Part shown: in pieces, positions 1 through 6,035 of the stretch
Position numbering within the stretch: the stretch's first letter is position 1
Layout: each line of letters starts with the position of its first letter
Source of the DNA: Bacillota bacterium
GTDB lineage: Bacteria; Bacillota; Clostridia; Lachnospirales; Cellulosilyticaceae
Assembly (NCBI GenBank): GCA_023412455.1
Contig: JAEYNQ010000219.1
Coordinates: 1-7,163 of the forward strand
Length of the DNA: 7,163 bases
Direction of reading: 5' to 3'
Program-made: the position numbers and the translations under genes
Notes under the pieces: model-generated
Databases searched by the model: none
What the model was told of the DNA's origin: nothing
Seen by the model: the letters and a program-made list of their open reading frames with translations, nothing else

Positions 1-840
1 GTTTCAATACCATACGTTGATATTGATCCGCCAACAGAGATATTAAAAGTGAGACCCATTAACACCTATCAAATAGATGATGAGTATATTCAAATATGGA
101 ATATTACGCATAATGGCGTTGATACTCATGTATTACATTGGCATTTATTTAATGTACAGTTAATAAACAGAGTAGGCTGGGATGGTATGATTTCACCACC
201 AGATGATAATGAACTTGGATGGAAGGAAGCACTAAGATTTAACCCGCTTCAAAATACAATTATAGCCATTAGGGTAACCAAACCAGAACCTCCATTTAAT
301 ATTATCAATAGCTACCGACCTTTAGATGTTACTATGCCAATTGGATCAACTACTGGATTTACTAATATTGATCCTAATAATGAACCTGCTCCTGTCACAA
401 ATGAAATTATTAACTTCGGTTGGGAACATATGTGGCATTGTCATCTACTCGGTCATGAGGAATTTATAATGATGAGGCCAATGTCTTTTTCAGCACAGCC
501 AGACAGTCCAACAGGTGTTACTCTTCAATCTATTGATATAGGAGTATTGGTGAAATGGATTGACAGTTCCTATAATGAAACTGATTTTACAGTGGAAAAG
601 TCTAACACAAGTAGTGGCCCTTGGGAAGAGATTGTAACCCTACCCTCACAAACATCCCAAGAAATGGGCGATACCATCTCATATGTAGATACCGATGTAG
701 TTCGCGGAAATACCTACTATTATCGCATCATAGCAAGTAATACTGTAGGATATACAATGACATATCAGCCTCCTGCAACTGGTTATCCTATTGTAGTTTC
801 TGACTCTAACCCCTCAAGTGTAGCAAGTATAACTTATTAA
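1..840 (+). CDS. multicopper oxidase, C-terminal part with FnIII-like domain (5' end outside window)
   Basis: The frame is open from base 1, so this is the 3' end of a larger gene; 279 residues are visible. The GTG at 49 lies inside the domain and is not a likely start. Two copper motifs of multicopper oxidases can be read. One is an H-x2-H-x-H motif (HVLHWH, bases 127-144). The other is H-C-H-x3-H-x4-M (HCHLLGHEEFIM, 436-471). Together they give the type 1 His/Cys/His/Met ligands and the type 2/3 histidines, so the C-terminal cupredoxin domain looks catalytically complete. Members of the family couple one-electron oxidation of phenols or metals (Mn, Fe, Cu) to reduction of O2 to water; the substrate here cannot be told. 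After the copper domain, roughly bases 490-800 encode a beta-rich segment with FnIII hallmarks (VKW, then YYYRIIASN). It is an unusual appendage that may bind a surface or partner. The N-terminal domains and any signal peptide are not visible. Confidence 0.93.
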   Translation, partial: VSIPYVDIDPPTEILKVRPINTYQIDDEYIQIWNITHNGVDTHVLHWHLFNVQLINRVGWDGMISPPDDNELGWKEALRFNPLQNTIIAIRVTKPEPPFNIINSYRPLDVTMPIGSTTGFTNIDPNNEPAPVTNEIINFGWEHMWHCHLLGHEEFIMMRPMSFSAQPDSPTGVTLQSIDIGVLVKWIDSSYNETDFTVEKSNTSSGPWEEIVTLPSQTSQEMGDTISYVDTDVVRGNTYYYRIIASNTVGYTMTYQPPATGYPIVVSDSNPSSVASITY

Positions 841-946
841 GTTTTAAGATATAACATCTTATTTTACTTAATGTTACATAGCATATGGTTTAATAACATG
901 TTATATCTATTTTATTTATTATAATTAGATGAGGTGAGTATAGTTA
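841..946 (+). promoter_or_regulatory. AT-rich intergenic leader with repeated ATAACAT half-sites
   Basis: This gap between the oxidase and the propeller gene holds a perfect 11-bp inverted repeat (agatataacat at 847-857, atgttatatct at 898-908). It also holds a perfect 12-bp palindrome, ataacatgttat, at 893-904. The half-site ATAACAT or its complement occurs at 851-857, 893-899 and 898-904, with a near copy (atgttac) at 871-877. The arrangement could be an operator or a weak AU-rich hairpin. There is no GC-rich stem followed by a T-run, so it is not a standard terminator. No convincing sigma-A promoter was found. Chance is possible in such AT-rich DNA. Confidence 0.35.
931..938 (+). promoter_or_regulatory. 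ribosome binding site of the propeller gene
   Basis: GAGGTGAG lies 8 bases before the ATG at 947 and matches the 16S anti-Shine-Dalgarno core well. It fixes the start of the long ORF and therefore supports the absence of an N-terminal signal peptide. Confidence 0.8.
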
Positions 947-3646
947 ATGGCGAGCAAATCGAACCCAATCCAAGTACCCTTGTATTTTGAATACAATAAA
1001 GGTCAGATAGATCCTGAATTCAAGTATCTTTGTAAAACCAAAGAACAAACGACCTTATATACTAATAATAAAATTGATATATGCCAAAAAGGAAGTGCAT
1101 TTAGTATAAGGTTTAGCAATTCTAATCCTAATGTAAACTTAATAGCAGAAAAGGAATGCTTAGGAAAAATTAATTACTTTATAGGAAAAGAACCATCAAA
1201 TTGGGTAGCCGATATTCCTACTTTTTCAAATATTAGATATCAACAACTTTACTCAATGATTGATATGGTCTGCTATGGCAATAATAAAAATATAGAATTT
1301 GACTTTGAAATTTCACCTTTAGCTGATGTAAATGATATATGTTTTATAATCGAAGGCACTAATAGTATTAAAAAAGATGAACAAGGAGATTTATGTATTC
1401 TATTATCTTCTTTAGCTGTAAAAATTCGCAAGCCCTATTGTTATCAAGAACATCAAGGTGGAACGACTGAGATAGAAGGAAACTATGTAATAGAGAATGA
1501 AAATCAAATAAAGTTTAAAATTGAGGATTATGATAAAAGAATTCCTTTAACCATTGACCCAGTTCTTTACTTTTCTACATACCTAGGTGGAAATGAAACG
1601 CTGTTCGGTGAAGGTGGCTATGGAATAGAGTCTGATGACGACGGAAATATTTATATAGTGGGATACACAACCGCTCTTGATTATCCTACAAACAATGCTT
1701 ATCAGTCAGCTTTGCAGGGCCAAAGCAATGTTGTCGTTTCAAAATTTAATAGCACTGGCACTGAGTTGATGTATTCAACCTATATTGGAGGAGATGGAGC
1801 GGACTTCGGTATCGCTTTAACACTGGATAACTATAATAATATCTATATTACTGGAAATACGTCCTCTAATAACTTTCCAACAGTTAATCCATATCAGGCA
1901 ACTTTGTTGGGTGGAATCAATGCATTTATATCGAAACTGAGTCCTAATGGAAATGTATTGCTATATTCGAGTTACTTAGGAGGCAGTAAACAAGACTTTG
2001 GAACTGGTATCAAGGTCGACACAACAGGCAATATATATGTAGGTGGTTACACAAATTCCATAGATTATAAAATTCAAAATGCTTATCAGGAAAATTTGCT
2101 GGGTATTCAAAATGCTTTTATAACAAAATTGGATAGTTCAGGCACGTCCCTAATTTTTTCTACTTACTTAGGTGGAAAAGGTCAAGATTTAACATCCGCT
2201 TTAGAAATTGACAGCGAAAATAACGTTTATATTACCGGAAACACAAACTCATTTAACTTCCCTATAAAAAATGCAGTTCAGCCTGCATTAGGTGGTAAAA
2301 GAGATATTTTTATAACAGAGATTGATTCAAGTGGTACAGAATTAGTTTTTTCAACGTATTTGGGTGGAAAAAACGATGACTTTGGAACAGATATTGCAGT
2401 TGATCATACTCAAAATATTTATGTTGTTGGCTCTACACAATCCAACAATATTCCAATAAAAAATGCATTGCAAAGTTCTTTATTAGGGGAATCAAACACA
2501 TGTATTGTTAAGCTCTCCCCTAATGGAACTTCAATAGTTTTTTCTACTTATCTTGGTGGTAGCGGATTTGATTATGCTAATTGTATATCAATAGATGGGG
2601 ACGAAAGCTTTTATGTAACGGGAGGAACAACCTCTCTTGATTTTCCGATTATTTACCCTATACAACCCAATAATGCAGGCACTACAGATGCATTTATTAC
2701 AAAAATCAAAAACGATGGAAGCCAATTACTTTTTTCATCTTATTTGGGTGGTGCAGATGTCGATATAGGAAATTGCATAAGTTGCGGAAAAGATGGCAGT
2801 GTAAGGGTTGTAGGCGTAACCTACTCCAGTAATTTTAATACTTTAAAAGCTTACCAGCCAAATTTAATTGGGACTGTTGATGTTTTTATTGCCGAATTAA
2901 AAGAAGCAGGTCGTTTATTAGTAACAAAAACAGCTTCGCAGGATAAAGTATATGTTGGGGAACTACTAACTTATGAAGTATCTGTTCAAAACACAGGATA
3001 CAGTGCAGCTACATCCGTTGTATTAACAGATATATTATCGGAGGATTGTCAATTAATAGACATTAATGTGTCCGTTGGAAGCGTAAGTGTTTTGGGACAG
3101 AGGGTTGTTTGGAATATTGATAATATTCCTGAGGGTGGTGAAGTTTCAGCTAAAATTGTGGTCAAAGCGTTATCTTGTGGGGAACTGATCAACACAGTTA
3201 GAGTAACTGCTGACAATAATTTATACAGTGAAGCAAGCACAACTACAACCGTTGTACTGAAACTTTCAACTGGTCCTGTTCTTAGAGACTGTAAACCTTA
3301 TTACTGCAGTAAGGATAAAGACGTAAATATCACGTCTCTATCACTTATTGAAAATACAACGAGCCAAACTGCATATATTAATGTGTACCTTTACGATTTA
3401 GAGGTAAGCAATACTATTTATGAATGCAGTTGTCAAATCGCTATAAAACCTTTTACAACTTCTACTGTGTATTTTTCATATCCTCCATGTATGTATAAGT
3501 TAGTATTTGATAATGTTTTACAAGGGGTATTCCCATCTACGACAATACAAGGTTCAGTTCATAGTAAAGACGGAAAAGGTAAATGCGTGCACTTTCAAAC
3601 TAATACTTTTTCATATAATGATTTAATTAATGTGACAAATTGCTAA
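947..3646 (+). CDS. SBBP-repeat beta-propeller protein with DUF7948-like, DUF11 and Cys-containing C-terminal domains
   Basis: This 899-residue structural or adhesive-type protein has no recognisable enzyme motif. Residues about 12-205 resemble the DUF7948 domain that precedes SBBP repeats (it opens with FEYNKGQ). Seven repeat units follow, each opening with an [FY]S[TS]Y[LI]GG signature at residues 209, 276, 340, 404, 468, 532 and 596. Spacing is 67 residues once and then exactly 64 five times, which fits one closed seven-bladed propeller ending near 655. Residues about 656-770 look like a DUF11 beta-sandwich (VGELLTYEVSVQNTG). The tail, 776-899, is not recognised. There are 20 cysteines: seven in the N-terminal domain, seven in the tail, and one as the last residue. 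The start is fixed by a strong ribosome binding site and shows no signal peptide, LPXTG motif or membrane helix. The upstream oxidase is on the same strand 106 bp away. A spore-coat or exosporium role is only an inference. Confidence 0.9.
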   Translation: MASKSNPIQVPLYFEYNKGQIDPEFKYLCKTKEQTTLYTNNKIDICQKGSAFSIRFSNSNPNVNLIAEKECLGKINYFIGKEPSNWVADIPTFSNIRYQQLYSMIDMVCYGNNKNIEFDFEISPLADVNDICFIIEGTNSIKKDEQGDLCILLSSLAVKIRKPYCYQEHQGGTTEIEGNYVIENENQIKFKIEDYDKRIPLTIDPVLYFSTYLGGNETLFGEGGYGIESDDDGNIYIVGYTTALDYPTNNAYQSALQGQSNVVVSKFNSTGTELMYSTYIGGDGADFGIALTLDNYNNIYITGNTSSNNFPTVNPYQATLLGGINAFISKLSPNGNVLLYSSYLGGSKQDFGTGIKVDTTGNIYVGGYTNSIDYKIQNAYQENLLGIQNAFITKLDSSGTSLIFSTYLGGKGQDLTSALEIDSENNVYITGNTNSFNFPIKNAVQPALGGKRDIFITEIDSSGTELVFSTYLGGKNDDFGTDIAVDHTQNIYVVGSTQSNNIPIKNALQSSLLGESNTCIVKLSPNGTSIVFSTYLGGSGFDYANCISIDGDESFYVTGGTTSLDFPIIYPIQPNNAGTTDAFITKIKNDGSQLLFSSYLGGADVDIGNCISCGKDGSVRVVGVTYSSNFNTLKAYQPNLIGTVDVFIAELKEAGRLLVTKTASQDKVYVGELLTYEVSVQNTGYSAATSVVLTDILSEDCQLIDINVSVGSVSVLGQRVVWNIDNIPEGGEVSAKIVVKALSCGELINTVRVTADNNLYSEASTTTTVVLKLSTGPVLRDCKPYYCSKDKDVNITSLSLIENTTSQTAYINVYLYDLEVSNTIYECSCQIAIKPFTTSTVYFSYPPCMYKLVFDNVLQGVFPSTTIQGSVHSKDGKGKCVHFQTNTFSYNDLINVTNC

Positions 3647-3712
3647 CAATCACAAAACGAGAGCGTAAAATAGGATACAAAAGCACTTTATCCACAACAA
3701 GACCAATATTTA

Positions 3713-3729
3713 TTCAGCCTATGGCTGAA
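3713..3729. other. small perfect hairpin
   Basis: ttcagcc (3713-3719) and ggctgaa (3723-3729) form a perfect 7-bp stem with a 3-base loop. It lies in the gap after the propeller gene. No T-run follows, so it is not a terminator by itself. It may help the stronger hairpin downstream or be incidental. The rest of 3647-3749 shows nothing recognisable. Confidence 0.35.
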
Positions 3730-3749
3730 CAGTTACAAATAAATTAACT

Positions 3750-3799
3750 AATAAAAAGCATACTGTACTCGTTTTTACTAGTACAATATGCTTTTTATT
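3750..3799. terminator. bidirectional intrinsic terminator between converging genes
   Basis: A 23-base arm (3750-3772) pairs with 3777-3799 around a TTTT loop, with only two mismatches. The base of the stem is an A-run on the left and a T-run on the right (gctttttattt), so a U-rich tail is produced on either strand. It sits between the stop of the + strand propeller gene (3646) and the stop of the - strand GLUG gene (3855), as expected of a shared terminator. Confidence 0.8.
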
Positions 3800-3854
3800 T
3801 CCTATTTTTCAAAACCCCCTTATTTATGGTACGGTTCTCCTCATATATACTATC

Positions 3855-4907
3855 TCAGTCTATTTGGCTTTCATTTTTAGGGATTACTTCACATCCTTCT
3901 ATTTTTGTCTCTCTAGCAAATGCTACAATCCCTGATTTTGTAACTGTCTTTAGATTACTTCCTGCTTTCTCGATATCATATTCTTTTAGTGATATATTGC
4001 ACAATGTTGCATTCTCAGCATAACTAAATAAAGCAGCTAGCTGTGTATTAGGATTTGCCATCGTTACGCCACTTATTTCAAACCCATTGCCATCATATTT
4101 GCCCGTAAAAGGCACATCACTATTTCCGATTGGTTTCCATTCATCCGTTGAAACTTTTATATCTGCTACTTGCTTATAATTTTGTTCCCACTCATACTCG
4201 CCATTTCCTAAAGCCCTAAGTTGCGCTTCATTTTCAACTAAATACCATTTCTCATCATTAATAATCTGAGTTTTCATAGCTACTGATTGCTTATTAATCT
4301 TAGCCTGCTTTGTTTTCATCTCTTCATTATTATCTACAATAAAAATATCTTCTAGGGTGCACTCCGTTGGCTTAGCACAAATCCTATCTTGTAGCTGTTT
4401 TTGATTATTTACTAACTTTTTCGTACCGCTGAGCGTAATATTATGAAACTGTGCATGGTTGGCATAGCCAAAAATGCTTTTCTCACCTTCATCTACAAAT
4501 CCATTAATAATACATCCATTTCCATCAAAGCTCCCTGTAAATGGATTTTCTTTTGTTCCTATTGGCTTCCAATCTGTATCAGATATTTCAATACTATCTG
4601 CTGATAGCATATAAAATTTATCCATGGTATATTCCCCTGTACCAATAAGCCTTAACCCTGCCTCAGAACGTATAAGATATATAGGTTCTCCCATAATATA
4701 TCCTCCTAATTCAATATCCGCTTTTGATTTCTGACCTTTTCCTTGTTCTTGTGCTTTTAATGAAACTGCTCCTACCAAGTTAAAACTTCCTATCAACAAC
4801 AGTGCACATACTAATGATATATGAACTCTAATTTTTGATTTGATTTTATATTGCATGATGGCCTCCAATCTCTCCTTTATCATTTCTTTATCCTCATATA
4901 AGAGCAT
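3855..4907 (-). CDS. GLUG-like sensor half of an M56/BlaR1-type protein, separated by an in-frame stop
   Basis: This is a 350-codon open stretch. Its first 25 residues (YEDKEMIKERLEAIM, then a KxKSK stretch) match what normally follows the peptidase domain in BlaR1-type M56 proteins. They are followed by a hydrophobic helix (about 30-47), the usual last membrane span. The rest would lie outside the cell. It contains two copies of one module, at about residues 76-160 and 221-308, with shared landmarks YL[IV]xxEAxLRxxGxGEY, WKPIG, PFTG and DGNG. These resemble GLUG-type repeats and take the place of the penicillin-binding domain of classical BlaR1. The ORF is in the same frame as the upstream peptidase ORF, so it is best read as the 3' half of one broken gene. 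No good ribosome binding site precedes the ATG at 4907. A GGAGG precedes the internal ATG at 4856-4854, from which the product would begin with a signal-peptide-like sequence and might be secreted. Expression is uncertain. Confidence 0.75.
   Translation of the reverse strand: MLLYEDKEMIKERLEAIMQYKIKSKIRVHISLVCALLLIGSFNLVGAVSLKAQEQGKGQKSKADIELGGYIMGEPIYLIRSEAGLRLIGTGEYTMDKFYMLSADSIEISDTDWKPIGTKENPFTGSFDGNGCIINGFVDEGEKSIFGYANHAQFHNITLSGTKKLVNNQKQLQDRICAKPTECTLEDIFIVDNNEEMKTKQAKINKQSVAMKTQIINDEKWYLVENEAQLRALGNGEYEWEQNYKQVADIKVSTDEWKPIGNSDVPFTGKYDGNGFEISGVTMANPNTQLAALFSYAENATLCNISLKEYDIEKAGSNLKTVTKSGIVAFARETKIEGCEVIPKNESQID
4862..4866 (-). promoter_or_regulatory. possible internal ribosome binding site (GGAGG)
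   Basis: On the - strand GGAGG lies 5 bases before an ATG (4856-4854). Starting there would give a basic n-region, a long hydrophobic core and small residues near AVSLKAQ, which is signal-peptide-like. The bases also encode a conserved Leu-Glu-Ala, so the match may be coincidence. Confidence 0.35.
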
Positions 4908-4922
4908 AATGGCTAGTCCATC

Positions 4923-5813
4923 TTAATACCCTTCTTTTTTTCTTATAACAGCATTTAATAAAGTGTCTCCATAAAGACGTTGCTCTTTTGCACCTAGACG
5001 ACTAATAATGTCTTCATCGCAAGATAGTTCACACATCTGTTCTGTTTCCTTTGCCATCATATAAACCAAAGGATTAAACCAATGTATACAAATCACAACT
5101 TGTATCAGCCATTTATAAAAAATATCTCTTCTTTTAAAATGAACTAATTCGTGTAAAACCGTATATCTAAATTCCATATCAGATAATGCTATGGATGGCA
5201 ACACTATAACAGGCTTAAAAAAACCTATAATTAACGGCGAAATAACTGATGGATGATAATAAAGTTCTACTGGTACCCTAATACCTACCTTCTCTGTCAT
5301 TTTAGCTAACTCGTCTAGCCTATTAATATCTGTTATTTCTCTCCAGCTCATTCTCATATACTTCACAAAATTTCTATAAGTAGTCACCTTTTTGGTAAAT
5401 AAAATGACTACCCCTATGAACCAAATCACTCCACACTTATCTTTTAACTGGTTTATAATCTCCCACAAATTTATTTTCTTTTCTTGATCGTCTTGTAACG
5501 CATTTTGATTACTATGTATTAAATTCTCTTTTCTATTTGAGGTAATATCAAAATTAAAAAGCTTTTCTTCTTGTTCCCTATCTGATAAATAGCTATTGAC
5601 TGGCTCTATTCTCATTTCATCCACTAGATTAATAAATCCTTCTGGACTTATTACAACAGGTATGAGCAATCTTGCAATAACCACTAACCAAATATAGTAT
5701 TGCCACCTCTTACTAAATTGTTTTTTAAATATCGGCTTACTCATTAATATAATTCCTATGAGAAATGCTCCTGCTATTGAAAGTGTTACTATTACGCTAA
5801 AAATAATATCCAT
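4923..5813 (-). CDS. M56 (BlaR1/MecR1-type) membrane metallopeptidase, truncated by in-frame TAA
   Basis: The 296-residue product is the peptidase part of a BlaR1-type sensor-transducer. In intact systems, ligand binding outside the cell activates the cytoplasmic zinc protease, which leads to inactivation of the BlaI-type repressor. Numbered from the ATG at 5813, membrane helices are at about 2-25, 38-57, 126-142 and 235-252. The zinc motif HELVH is at 221-225, NPLVY at 247-251 and the family motif ELSCDE at 262-267, so the expected catalytic residues are present. The ORF ends at codon 297 (TAA, 4925-4923), just after the conserved YGDTLL region. The missing last helix and sensor continue in the same frame in the next ORF. 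The start at 5813 is preferred over a TTG at 5837 because it overlaps the upstream repressor stop by one base (TAATG) and has a purine-rich GGAAGAGGG ahead of it. Without its sensor half it is probably non-functional as a receptor. Confidence 0.85.
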   Translation of the reverse strand: MDIIFSVIVTLSIAGAFLIGIILMSKPIFKKQFSKRWQYYIWLVVIARLLIPVVISPEGFINLVDEMRIEPVNSYLSDREQEEKLFNFDITSNRKENLIHSNQNALQDDQEKKINLWEIINQLKDKCGVIWFIGVVILFTKKVTTYRNFVKYMRMSWREITDINRLDELAKMTEKVGIRVPVELYYHPSVISPLIIGFFKPVIVLPSIALSDMEFRYTVLHELVHFKRRDIFYKWLIQVVICIHWFNPLVYMMAKETEQMCELSCDEDIISRLGAKEQRLYGDTLLNAVIRKKEGY

Positions 5814-6004
5814 TAATCCCTCTTCCTTTTTTCCCAAAACTCCTTTAATTCCTCATAATCTTTAGGTGTTATCTTATCTCTCTGAATAAGCATAGAAACT
5901 AACCCTTTAGCATCTCCACCATAAAGCCTTTCTAAAAAGCGATCTGTTTGATTCGATAGGTAAGTTTGTTTACTCTTGTAATCTGCTTTCTGATGTGTAT
6001 TGTC
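5813..6004 (-). pseudogene. BlaI/MecI-type repressor, C-terminal remnant
   Basis: A 63-codon frame bounded upstream by TAA (6007-6005) encodes the end of a BlaI/MecI-type repressor. Family features are a Phe-Leu-x-x-Leu-Tyr-Gly-Gly stretch (FLERLYGG), then LVSMLIQ, and a closing charged helix (EELKEFWEKRKRD). Intact members have about 120-130 residues, with an N-terminal winged helix that binds DNA and a C-terminal dimerisation part. Here the DNA-binding half is missing and there is no start codon before the remnant; only 31 bases separate it from the amrS stop. Its stop overlaps the M56 start (TAATG), the usual repressor-protease coupling. A deletion seems to have removed the front half. The call rests on recognising this C-terminal pattern by eye. 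Confidence 0.72.
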
Positions 6005-6035
6005 TTATATAGGATTATATTTTATGTGAATATAT

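Larger units (their letters stand above)
3855..5813 (-). pseudogene. whole M56/BlaR1-type sensor gene interrupted by a single nonsense codon
   Basis: The two ORFs above lie in one reading frame of 652 codons and are interrupted only by TAA at 4925-4923. Five sense codons (DGLAI) join the stop to the next ATG. Joined, they give the normal BlaR1 order of membrane helices, HEXXH domain, YGxTLL, KERLxxI, last helix and extracellular sensor. No frameshift or insertion is needed to restore the gene. Either a recent nonsense mutation or a sequencing error would explain it. Confidence 0.75.

Noticed and set aside
49..51. GTG as the true start of the oxidase
   Set aside because: The frame is open to base 1, and this position lies within the cupredoxin domain, so the gene simply begins outside the window.
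882..890. CATATGGTT as a sporulation sigma-E/K -10 element
   Set aside because: It only loosely matches CATAnnnT(A), no clear -35 partner is seen, and such short matches are common in AT-rich DNA.
920..925. Perfect TATAAT as a -10 box
   Set aside because: Transcription would begin at or inside the ribosome binding site at 931-938, and no -35-like sequence lies at the right distance.
3049..3240. 63-codon ORF on the - strand
   Set aside because: It lies wholly antisense to the DUF11-coding part of the propeller gene and has no family features or ribosome binding site.
3826..4023. 65-codon ORF on the + strand
   Set aside because: It is antisense to the end of the GLUG-domain ORF, whose repeats make the - strand the coding one.
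4923..4925. Programmed stop-codon readthrough or recoding
   Set aside because: The codon is TAA followed by G, which is not a favoured readthrough context. No recoding hairpin was evident, and the repressor partner is also broken, which favours decay.
5814..5837. Upstream TTG start for the M56 gene
   Set aside because: The ATG at 5813 overlaps the repressor stop by one base and has a purine-rich site before it, the usual arrangement for this gene pair.
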